A stretch of DNA of 33,984 nucleotides from Chloroflexota bacterium (lineage in GTDB: Bacteria; Chloroflexota; Limnocylindria; Limnocylindrales; CSP1-4). The notes beneath the pieces were generated by a model. The model worked only from the letters and a program-made list of their open reading frames with translations. It did not search any database and was not told the origin of the DNA. Shown one piece after another: positions 1 through 6,568 of the stretch (positions are counted from its first letter, which is position 1; every line of letters starts with the position of its first letter). The position numbers were made by a program, and so were the translations under genes. The stretch spans positions 1 to 33,984 of the forward strand of contig JANYJG010000164.1 in assembly GCA_025358515.1 (NCBI GenBank), written 5' to 3'.

Positions 1-114
1 GTCGCCAACGGCTTCGATGTCGCTCTGGCAGCGGGCAAGGTCTCGATCATCTGGGTCGGCACCAAGAGCTCAACCGCCAACTATTCGCTCGACGTTACGG
101 GCTACTGGCGCTAG
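1..114 (+). CDS. C-terminal fragment of a secreted/surface protein (5' truncated)
   Basis: An open frame enters from the left edge and ends at TAG 112-114, leaving 37 residues. The tail alternates small and aromatic residues and ends ANYSLDVTGYWR. This resembles the (V)DVTGY(F/W) ending I know from beta-sandwich extracellular repeat domains of Actinomycetota and Chloroflexota. No start, signal peptide or catalytic motif is visible, so only a secreted, probably beta-rich protein can be suggested. A GC-rich hairpin follows directly, so this is probably the end of its transcription unit. Confidence 0.6.
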   Translation, partial: VANGFDVALAAGKVSIIWVGTKSSTANYSLDVTGYWR

Positions 115-125
115 AGGCGGGCAGC

Positions 126-161
126 GGCGGGGAGGCGGAACTCGGAAGCCCGCCTCCCGCC
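126..161 (+). terminator. GC-rich hairpin, possible terminator without U-tract
   Basis: GGGAGGCGG (130-138) pairs with CCGCCTCCC (150-158) around an 11-nt loop. After a one-base bulge (G129) the stem continues for three pairs (126-128 with 159-161). It lies 12 nt after the stop at 114. No T-run follows, so intrinsic termination is uncertain. Confidence 0.45.
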
Positions 162-254
162 CGTTGGCACGTCCTTCGTCGACATCTTCACCGACTCTCA
201 TATCTGCGCCGCAGGACTGGCGTGGATGTAATCAGGCTGTGCGACGATTGCGGC

Positions 255-1199
255 ATGATTGGCAGCCGCGAAGTCTGGCTCATGGCAATCCGGCCGGCGA
301 CGCTGCCGGCTGCCGCCGCCGGCGTGTTCGTGGGGCTCGGCGCCGCCCGATCCACCGGCGCACCGTTCCGGGCCGATACCGCGCTCGAGTGTCTGGTCGT
401 AGCTCTGCTGATGCAGATCCTCGCCAACCTCGCCAACGACCTGTCCGACTTCCGGCGTGGCGCCGACACGCCCGACCGGCTCGGCCCGACGCGCGTCGCG
501 GCTGCGGGCCTGATTTCGACCCGCGGCCTGGAGATGGCGATACTGGTCGTGGTCGCGGCTATCGGTCTTGACGGCATCCTGCTGGTCGCCGCAGGCGGCC
601 CGGTCATCCTGGCATTTGGCATGGCCGCTGTGGTCGCGGCGCTGGCATACACGGGCGGTCCGTGGCCGTATGGGTATCGCGGCCTCGGCGAACCGTTGGT
701 GTTCCTCTTCTTCGGCCTAGTGGCGGTCACCGGCACCGCCTATCTGCAGGCTGGTCGAGTGGAACCGCTGCATCTCGCGGCCGCGATTCCGATCGGGACG
801 CTGGTGATGGCGATCCTGGTGGTGAACAATCTGCGCGACATGGACACGGATAGGGGAGTTCGTAAGCGAACTCTGGCCGTCCATTTCGGGGCGCGGTTCG
901 CCCGGGCCGAATTCGCCGCGTGTCTGGCGGTCGCCTGGATCGTGCCCGTGGTGCTGCTGGGGGCCGGCACGGGCGGTGCCGTGGCGGGCGCGGCCGGAAC
1001 GGGCGGCGGCGGTGATATCGGTCCGCTTGTGCTGCTGCCCTTCGCGAGTTTGCCGCTGGCCATCCCGCTGCTTCGCTCCGTCTTCGCTGCAGGCGACCCG
1101 CGCCGGCTCAACGGCGTTCTGCGGGGGACAGCTCGCCTCTGCCTGGTCTTCGCCCTGCTCTTCAGCGCGGGGCTGGCCGCCGGTCGGTGGCCTCGATGA
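255..1199 (+). CDS. menA: 1,4-dihydroxy-2-naphthoate polyprenyltransferase (MenA, UbiA family)
   Basis: Predicted integral membrane prenyltransferase that joins a polyprenyl chain to DHNA in menaquinone synthesis. From ATG 255 it has 314 residues. It opens with the family-typical tryptophan and RPATLPA stretch, followed by several hydrophobic segments. The first Asp-rich motif is ANLANDLSDFRRGADT (about residues 58-72); the second region reads NNLRDMDTDRGVRKRTLAV. An in-frame GTG at 222 preceded by AGGA would add 11 residues; I prefer 255 because the family usually begins just before WLxAxRP. The stop overlaps the next start (ATGA). UbiA relatives exist, but the menaquinone assignment fits the N-terminus and length. 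Confidence 0.85.
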   Translation: MIGSREVWLMAIRPATLPAAAAGVFVGLGAARSTGAPFRADTALECLVVALLMQILANLANDLSDFRRGADTPDRLGPTRVAAAGLISTRGLEMAILVVVAAIGLDGILLVAAGGPVILAFGMAAVVAALAYTGGPWPYGYRGLGEPLVFLFFGLVAVTGTAYLQAGRVEPLHLAAAIPIGTLVMAILVVNNLRDMDTDRGVRKRTLAVHFGARFARAEFAACLAVAWIVPVVLLGAGTGGAVAGAAGTGGGGDIGPLVLLPFASLPLAIPLLRSVFAAGDPRRLNGVLRGTARLCLVFALLFSAGLAAGRWPR

Positions 1200-1597
1200 C
1201 TGCCGGCGGCCCCGGCTCGGACCAGCCTGTCGATCCCTTCGAGACGCTCGTCGTGGCGGCACTAGATTCCCTGCCGGATGTGTTCCGCGATCGGCTCGGC
1301 AGTGTTGCAGTCGTCATCGAGGACGAGGCTACGCCAGAGGAGCTGCAACGGGTCGGTGCGGCGGGCCTTCTTGGACTGTACACGGGCGTGCCCCGAACGG
1401 CCTACGGCGCCGACCAGGCAGCCATCCCGAGCAAGATCACGATTTACCGCGAGCCTCACCTGCGCACCTTCCGGAACCCCGATGCGCTCGCGCGCGGCGT
1501 CACTGCCACAGTGTTCCACGAGGTCGCCCACCATTTCGGCATCTCCGATGCCCGTCTGGAGGAAATGGCCCGCGAAAACGGCCGCGGCCGGTTCTAG
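1196..1597 (+). CDS. Small zincin-like metallopeptidase (HExxHxxGxxD)
   Basis: A 133-residue soluble protein that starts inside the menA stop (ATGA overlap), implying translational coupling. Residues 108-118 read HEVAHHFGISD, a complete HExxHxxGxxD motif, giving His108, His112 and Asp118 as likely zinc ligands and Glu109 as catalytic. The short length and the motif near the C-terminus fit the small 'Zincin_1' (DUF1025-type) family common in high-GC Gram-positives and Chloroflexota. The substrate is unknown. There is no signal peptide, so it probably acts in the cytoplasm. An in-frame GTG at 1187 is a less likely start. Confidence 0.8.
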   Translation: MTAGGPGSDQPVDPFETLVVAALDSLPDVFRDRLGSVAVVIEDEATPEELQRVGAAGLLGLYTGVPRTAYGADQAAIPSKITIYREPHLRTFRNPDALARGVTATVFHEVAHHFGISDARLEEMARENGRGRF

Positions 1598-1605
1598 GTC
1601 CTGGT

Positions 1606-1646
1606 CGACCCGGTTTTAGGCGCCACGCCGGCTCCAAAACGGGTCG
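1606..1646 (+). terminator. Imperfect inverted repeat after the zincin gene
   Basis: CGACCCGGTTTT (1606-1617) pairs with AAAACGGGTCG (1636-1646), apart from one bulged G, around an 18-nt loop. It begins 9 nt after the stop at 1597 and ends 37 nt before the next promoter-like box. It is placed as a transcript-end hairpin; no T-run follows the right arm. Confidence 0.4.
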
Positions 1647-1682
1647 TCCGGCCGCTCCGCGGGATGTAATCCGGTCCGAGCG

Positions 1683-1688
1683 TACAAT
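1683..1688 (+). promoter_or_regulatory. -10-like box TACAAT, leaderless arrangement
   Basis: TACAAT lies exactly 7 nt before ATG 1696, in GC-rich surroundings with no Shine-Dalgarno. Transcription starting about 7 nt downstream of a -10 box would put the mRNA 5' end at the start codon. No clear -35 is seen. Confidence 0.6.
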
Positions 1689-1695
1689 CGCGGCC

Positions 1696-2898
1696 ATGCC
1701 CATCTATCTCGACCACGCCGCAACCACGCCCCTGCGGCGCGAAGCGCTCGACGCGATGCTGCCGTTCCTGACCGAGCAGTTTGGGAACCCTTCCTCTGTA
1801 CACGGCTTCGGCCGAAGTGCCCGGGACGGGCTCGACGAGGCCCACGAGAAGGTCGCGCGCGCAATCGGAGCGCAGCCGCGAGAGATCGTCTTCACGTCAG
1901 GCGGGACCGAGTCGAACAATCTGGCGCTGAAGGGCGCGGCCTGGGCCGGCAAGGCTCGCGGCCACCGCATCATCACCACAGCCGTTGAGCACCACGCCGT
2001 TGGACACACCGTGCGGTATCTGGGGAAGTTCGGGTTCGAGATCGTGGAGCTGCCGGTAGACCGCTACGGGCGCGTGGATCCAGACGCGGTCGAGGCGGCG
2101 ATCACGCCCAAGACGATCCTGGTGAGCGTCATGCTCGCCAACAATGAAGTGGGCACTATCCAGCCGATCGCGGAGATCGCGGCTCGGGTCCGGCGTCACA
2201 GAGGCATCTTGCTGCACACGGACGCGGTTCAGGCTGCTCCGTACCTGGCCATCGACGTGGCTGAGCTTGATGTGGACCTGCTAACGCTCGCGGCGCACAA
2301 GTTCGGTGGACCAAAGGGCGTCGGCGCGCTGTATGTGCGCGGCGGCACGAACATCCTGGCCCAGCAGCAGGGCGGCGCCCAGGAGCGATACCGCCGCGCG
2401 GGCACGGAGAACGTGGCCGGGGCGGTTGGCATGGCCGTGGCCCTGGAGTTGGCGGCGGGGGAGCGGGACGTCACCGCGGCGCGACTTACCAGGCAGCGCG
2501 ACGCGCTTGCGAGGGTGCTGCTCGCGCTCCCGGACGTTCAGCTGAGCGGCCACCCGACCGATCGACTGCCGGGGCTGCTGTCGATAGTGGCACCCGGACT
2601 GGACGGCAACGCCCTGACCATGGCGCTGGATCTGGCGGGCGTAGCGACATCCACCGGATCGGCCTGCGTCAGCGGATCGGCGGAAGTCAGCCACGTACTG
2701 ACCGCGATGGGCTACTCGGAGGAAGAGGCGCGGGGATCGCAGCGCTTCTCGCTGGGCCGCACCACGACAGACGAGGAGGTCGCGGCAGCGGCGGCCATCG
2801 CGACCCGGGTCATCACCGCCCAGAGGGATGCCGCGGCTCGGTTGGAGGCCGTCCGGCAGGCGACGCTGCCGCGACCTATGGAGACGGCGGGCGCGTGA
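1696..2898 (+). CDS. Cysteine desulfurase (NifS/IscS family)
   Basis: PLP enzyme taking sulfur from cysteine as an enzyme persulfide. From ATG 1696 it has 400 residues and begins [14 protein letters not shown], the classical start of this class V aminotransferase family. Visible motifs: SGGTESNN (68-75), EHHAV (98-102), HTDAVQA (174-180), [10 protein letters not shown] with PLP lysine Lys202, and the active-site loop SACVSGS with Cys324. The longer open frame upstream (to 976) runs through menA and the zincin gene and is not coding. Its stop overlaps mnmA by 4 nt. That pairing, known in Actinomycetota too, suggests that one role is supplying sulfur to tRNA 2-thiouridine; a role in Fe-S assembly cannot be excluded. 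Confidence 0.93.
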   Translation: MPIYLDHAATTPLRREALDAMLPFLTEQFGNPSSVHGFGRSARDGLDEAHEKVARAIGAQPREIVFTSGGTESNNLALKGAAWAGKARGHRIITTAVEHHAVGHTVRYLGKFGFEIVELPVDRYGRVDPDAVEAAITPKTILVSVMLANNEVGTIQPIAEIAARVRRHRGILLHTDAVQAAPYLAIDVAELDVDLLTLAAHKFGGPKGVGALYVRGGTNILAQQQGGAQERYRRAGTENVAGAVGMAVALELAAGERDVTAARLTRQRDALARVLLALPDVQLSGHPTDRLPGLLSIVAPGLDGNALTMALDLAGVATSTGSACVSGSAEVSHVLTAMGYSEEEARGSQRFSLGRTTTDEEVAAAAAIATRVITAQRDAAARLEAVRQATLPRPMETAGA

Positions 2899-4022
2899 CC
2901 GGTTCCGCTCCCGTGAAGTCCCGCATTCTCGTGGCCATGTCCGGGGGAGTGGATTCGTCGGTGGCAGCGGCCCTGGTGAAGGCGGCGGGTCACGAAGCCA
3001 TCGGGGTATGGATGCGGCTGAGCGACGTTGCCGATACCCACTCCGAAGTCAACCGCAGTTGCTGCTCCCTGGACGCGGCGGACGACGCGCGGCGCGTCGC
3101 GGCCCAGCTGGACATTCCCTTCTATGTCATGAATCTGGAGCGCGAGTTCGACGAGGGTGTTCTGCAGCCGTTCCTTCGATCCTATCTGGAGGGCAAGACG
3201 CCGAGTCCGTGCGTCGACTGCAACAATGTCGTCAAGTTCGGTGCGCTGCTGGGCCGGGCGCGGCTGCTGTACGACTGCGAGGCAGTGGCCACAGGCCACT
3301 ACGCGCGGGTCGAGGCGGCGGCGGAGTTGCCGGCACCGGAGGGAGCCACGGGCGTGCGGTTGCTGCGCGGTCGTGACTCCCAGAAGGATCAGAGCTACTT
3401 CCTCTACGGCCTGGGCCAGGACGAGCTGACGCACACCCAATTCCCGCTGGGCGAAATGACCAAGCCGGAGGTTCGCGATGCTGCTCGGGCGCTGAACCTC
3501 GCCACCGCGGAAAAGCGCGACAGCCAAGAGATCTGCTTCGTGCCACGCGGCAATTACCGCGACGTCTTGCGCGAACGCGCGGGCTGGCAGGCGCAGCCGG
3601 GTCCGTTGATGGACGTGGACGGCCGGCAGATCGGCGAGCACGGCGGGTCGGCTTCATACACGATCGGGCAGCGGCAGGGGATCGGCGTGGCTGTGGGCGA
3701 GCCGCGCTACGTCTGGCAGATCGACTCCGCCGCGAACATCGTGAAGCTCGGGCGACGGGCGGATCTTGAGACGCGTCGGTTCGTGGTGGACGCGGCACGC
3801 TTCGTGGCCGGGCATGCGCCGGCCGGCGCAGAGACCGAATTCGCGGCCGAAGTCCAGATCCGCCATCGGGGCCGAGCGACTGCGGCGACCGCAAGACCGA
3901 TCGGGGACGGCCGCTGGGCGGTCAAGACGGTTGAGCCGGTGTGGGCGGCTGCGCCCGGCCAGGCCGCGGTCTTCTACCGTGGCGATGTCGTCTTGGGCGG
4001 CGGCCGTATCGCGGCGGACTGA
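2895..4022 (+). CDS. mnmA: tRNA-specific 2-thiouridylase MnmA
   Basis: ATP-dependent enzyme that thiolates wobble U34 of certain tRNAs. It has 375 residues, usual for the family. The PP-loop is SGGVDSS (residues 16-22). The two catalytic cysteines are visible: Cys106 in SPCVDCNN and Cys214 in RDSQEICFV, with DQSYFLYGL between them. The C-terminal beta-barrel domains follow ([13 protein letters not shown], then the [10 protein letters not shown] region). The GTG start overlaps the cysteine desulfurase stop (GTGA); an in-frame GTG at 2913 is a possible alternative. The upstream desulfurase is the likely sulfur donor. Confidence 0.95.
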   Translation: MTGSAPVKSRILVAMSGGVDSSVAAALVKAAGHEAIGVWMRLSDVADTHSEVNRSCCSLDAADDARRVAAQLDIPFYVMNLEREFDEGVLQPFLRSYLEGKTPSPCVDCNNVVKFGALLGRARLLYDCEAVATGHYARVEAAAELPAPEGATGVRLLRGRDSQKDQSYFLYGLGQDELTHTQFPLGEMTKPEVRDAARALNLATAEKRDSQEICFVPRGNYRDVLRERAGWQAQPGPLMDVDGRQIGEHGGSASYTIGQRQGIGVAVGEPRYVWQIDSAANIVKLGRRADLETRRFVVDAARFVAGHAPAGAETEFAAEVQIRHRGRATAATARPIGDGRWAVKTVEPVWAAAPGQAAVFYRGDVVLGGGRIAAD

Positions 4023-4048
4023 CGGCCGGCGCAAGTCGTTCGGCTGCC

Positions 4049-4054
4049 TATACT
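4049..4054 (+). promoter_or_regulatory. -10-like box TATACT, leaderless arrangement
   Basis: TATACT ends 6 nt before GTG 4061. No Shine-Dalgarno or recognisable -35 is present. It is one of three ATACT-containing boxes found at this distance from a start codon in the window. Confidence 0.55.
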
Positions 4055-4060
4055 CGTGGG

Positions 4061-4342
4061 GTGTCTGTCGGGCCCGCGCCAATCCTCGCTCTGCTCGTCG
4101 GCGGTTTTCACACCGCCTTGTTCGTCCTGCTGCGCGCACATGCCGGCGGGCGACTTCCGGTGGTGTTTCTGGCGGCTGTTTTGGGGGCGTGGGCCGGTGA
4201 CGCAACTGGCGGCAGGCTCGGCATCGACCCGCTGCGAATCGGAGACTTCCACCTGATCGCCGCTTCTGTCGTGGCCTGGGCCGGCATCGCGTTCGTGTCG
4301 GTGCTCGCGGTCCTCGGCCCCACGATCACCCCGGACGAATGA
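4061..4342 (+). CDS. Small membrane protein, unknown function
   Basis: A 93-residue protein from GTG 4061, chosen because the frame upstream runs back into mnmA and because a TATACT box sits 6 nt ahead. It shows about three hydrophobic segments: ILALLVGGFHTALFVLL, PVVFLAAVLGAWAGDATG and LIAASVVAWAGIAFVSVLAVL. The tail is acidic. I do not recognise a family. The stop overlaps the next small ORF (ATGA), so the two probably form a bicistronic unit. Confidence 0.65.
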   Translation: MSVGPAPILALLVGGFHTALFVLLRAHAGGRLPVVFLAAVLGAWAGDATGGRLGIDPLRIGDFHLIAASVVAWAGIAFVSVLAVLGPTITPDE

Positions 4343-4593
4343 GAGCGATCGGCGCGTTGGTGCGGGTTCTCCTCGGCCGCGGTCGCTCGGAGGAGCCAGC
4401 CGACCGTCGCCTGACTGCCTTTGCGCGGGGCCTGACGCTGGGCGCCCTGGCCGGCGCAGCAATCGCCGGATCGAGCCTGTGGAGCCGCCACTGGCGACGC
4501 AACCACGCCCACCCGATCAACCTCAGCCGGCCCGGGTCGCCGCCAGAGTCCGCGGCATTGTGCGGGCCAGGGCAAGCGCCGCCGCCACGATGA
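4339..4593 (+). CDS. Small single-TM protein, hypothetical
   Basis: An 84-residue frame starting in an ATGA overlap with the preceding membrane protein. It has a basic, Arg-rich N-terminal half, one hydrophobic segment (LTLGALAGAAIAGSSLW, about residues 32-48) and a Pro-rich tail. The last 71 bases overlap the 3' end of the convergent ligase-like gene, and the Pro-rich tail may only be read-through of that antisense. The translational coupling and hydrophobic core support a real gene, but composition bias could also produce this frame. Confidence 0.45.
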   Translation: MRAIGALVRVLLGRGRSEEPADRRLTAFARGLTLGALAGAAIAGSSLWSRHWRRNHAHPINLSRPGSPPESAALCGPGQAPPPR

Positions 4594-6250
4594 TCGCCGC
4601 CACAACGACGTCTGTGGAGAGGGCCCGGTCAGGGCGGTAGATGTCCACGCCGAACGCGGTCGCGGCAATCAGCCAGGCCACCATGGCGGCAGCCAGACTC
4701 GCAGCGAGGGCGCGCGTGCCGGGATCCGACGCGTTCCGGTAGACCCGCCGCATAGCCCACAACGCCGCCGCAAAGAGGACGATCACGAGGATCATGGCCG
4801 GCTGCCCGAGTTCCGCGGCGATCTCCGGGAATACCGAGTGGGCGTGGTCGACCTGGGTAGTGGCCTCCGATGGTTTGTAACCGCCGAACGTGTAGTAGGT
4901 CCGGAACTGGTCCAGTCCGACACCGAGCAGCGGATGGCTCTGACTCATGGCCAGGCCCCCTTCGACGGCGTAGAAACGTTCGGACAGGGACCCGTGGCCG
5001 GCCCGAGTCGCCGGATTCCACGAGTCGAAACGGCTCTCACCGACAAGGGCGATATCGGCGCTGCGATAGGCGCTCGCGGCGCCCGGAAACGCCTGCAGCG
5101 CGAACGCCGGCCAGGGAATGAGGATGGTCGAGAGAAGTCCGGCGGTGAGGACGATCGCGGCTCGTCGCCGCCACGTCCCGGCCAGAAGAACCAGAACGAG
5201 CACAGTACCGGCGGTGGACGCCATGTAGGCGCTCTTCGAGAAGGTCAGGAAGAGCCCGATCAAACAGCCGCTCAGGATGACGAGCATCAGGGCGAATTTT
5301 CGGGGCTGCGCGCGCGCCAGGCGACCCCGACCTACGATGCCGACGATCAGAGGAATGACGGCCGCCAGGACGACGCCGAACAGTCCAACGTTGAAGTAGC
5401 CGACTCGGGCGAAGGTTAGCCGGCGGGCTTGCATTGCTGCAAACGACGTTATGCCAGGCATCGACTGCAGGATGTTAAGCAGACCGCCGATGGCGGCGGA
5501 CGCGCCCAGGATGGTCGCGAGCAGGATCAGGTCGCGCCGCGACGGGCGAAGCAGCACGACTACGGCGGCGAGGGCCACCGGTTCCACGATGCCGTGGAGG
5601 AGTACGGTCGCGCTGAGGACCACGTTGGCCGATTGGAGCGTCGATAGCACGGCCAGCCCGACGAGGCCCAGAGTGGCGACTTCCGCGAACCTATGGGCCT
5701 CGAAACGGCCTGCCCAGCGGCGGATCGCGGTCAGCGGCGTCACACGCAGGAGGACGGTCCCCGAGTCGCCTGCCGACTCCTCGAATGCTGGCGTCTGCCT
5801 ATGCGACCGCCGCCAGCGCCAGGTGCCCACCGCAAGTGCGCAGGTGAATATGGTTTGGAGGATGACCTGGACCGGTCCAACCTGCCAGGACACCTGGGCC
5901 GCATTCCAACACGGCGTCAGCAGGAGCACGAGAAGGATGGCCCGCCAGGGTCGAAAGATCGAGTACGCAGCCACCAATCCAGCAGCAACCGGAACCGCCG
6001 ATCTAACGGCCTGAGCCGCGGTGCCGGGAAGAAAATCGTGCGCGTGTTGGTAAGACGAGGCCAGGGCAATCGTGGCCAATGTCAGAACGGTGGCCACGGC
6101 GATCAGAGCCGGCCGCACCGGCAGTAACGGTCGCTCGAGTCGGGGCAGCGCAAGCGGCAACGCCGGGCGACCGGCCGCGGTCGGCCCCCATTGCGGGCTA
6201 ACGCTCAACGCCCGATTAGGGCTCGGGTTGGGTTCGACTGTGGTGTCCAA
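4523..6250 (-). CDS. O-antigen ligase / Wzy-C-type polytopic membrane protein
   Basis: A 575-residue protein with many hydrophobic segments (roughly 12), and the only minus-strand gene here. The signature is in the second half: FLTFSKSAYMAS, then a long loop with HPLLGVGLDQFRTYY and a conserved-looking DHAHSVFPEIAAELG, as in Wzy_C/O-antigen-ligase proteins that polymerise or transfer glycans at the outer face of the membrane. Exact substrate unknown. The TTG start at 6250 is preceded by AAAGG six bases upstream. The N-terminal 45 residues are Pro-rich and cytoplasmic-looking. Its 3' end overlaps a convergent small ORF. It separates the mnmA block from the alaS block and may be an insertion relative to a more usual gene order. 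Confidence 0.8.
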   Translation of the reverse strand: MDTTVEPNPSPNRALSVSPQWGPTAAGRPALPLALPRLERPLLPVRPALIAVATVLTLATIALASSYQHAHDFLPGTAAQAVRSAVPVAAGLVAAYSIFRPWRAILLVLLLTPCWNAAQVSWQVGPVQVILQTIFTCALAVGTWRWRRSHRQTPAFEESAGDSGTVLLRVTPLTAIRRWAGRFEAHRFAEVATLGLVGLAVLSTLQSANVVLSATVLLHGIVEPVALAAVVVLLRPSRRDLILLATILGASAAIGGLLNILQSMPGITSFAAMQARRLTFARVGYFNVGLFGVVLAAVIPLIVGIVGRGRLARAQPRKFALMLVILSGCLIGLFLTFSKSAYMASTAGTVLVLVLLAGTWRRRAAIVLTAGLLSTILIPWPAFALQAFPGAASAYRSADIALVGESRFDSWNPATRAGHGSLSERFYAVEGGLAMSQSHPLLGVGLDQFRTYYTFGGYKPSEATTQVDHAHSVFPEIAAELGQPAMILVIVLFAAALWAMRRVYRNASDPGTRALAASLAAAMVAWLIAATAFGVDIYRPDRALSTDVVVAAIIVAAALALARTMPRTLAATRAG

Positions 6251-6568
6251 GTCCTGCCTTTCGCTGGCGGCGGCCTCCGACTGGAACTCGGCGTGCGATC
6301 ACACCCGATGGGAGGCCCTACGCCCCGTGCGCCACGATCAAGCTCACACGAATGGCGGCCGGATACCCTTGCGCGGGCCGATGTATCTCCTCCGGCCGGG
6401 CGCGGTCTGAATGTCGGGTTGGATGTTGCGGCCCGGCCCTGATGATTAGCTGAAACGTGGCTACGCCTCGGGCAGGATCGACCCTGTTGCGGCTGGTGAA
6501 CGCGGCCTTCGTTCTTAGTGCGTCATCGAGGCGCCCGCGCCGCCACGCGTTTGGTACCGTTAGCGGCG
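6251..6568. other. Divergent intergenic region, ligase-like gene / alaS
   Basis: 318 bases between the two divergent starts. I see no convincing gene: the open frames here are shadows with skewed composition. The only promoter-like element I can defend is the TACCGT box before alaS. A TGGTACC heptamer (6552-6558) overlaps it and resembles the conserved T-box core, but no supporting structure could be read. No confident minus-strand promoter was found. Confidence 0.5.
6555..6560 (+). promoter_or_regulatory. -10-like box TACCGT before alaS
   Basis: TACCGT (TAnnnT) ends 8 nt before ATG 6569, with no Shine-Dalgarno between. It is a weaker match than the other leaderless-type boxes in the window but has the same geometry. 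Confidence 0.4.

Noticed and set aside
222-254. GTG 222 as menA start
   Set aside because: AGGA is upstream, but the extra residues MDVIRLCDDCG do not fit the family. Kept only as an alternative.
976-1695. Long in-frame extension upstream of cysteine desulfurase
   Set aside because: It overlaps the menA end and the zincin gene in another frame. The family N-terminus starts exactly at ATG 1696, just after a -10-like box.
6552-6558. TGGTACC heptamer upstream of alaS, like the T-box core
   Set aside because: It lies only 10 nt before the start codon. I could not find a stem I with a specifier loop or an antiterminator/sequestrator pairing in the preceding 300 bases, and it is also explained by the -10-like box.
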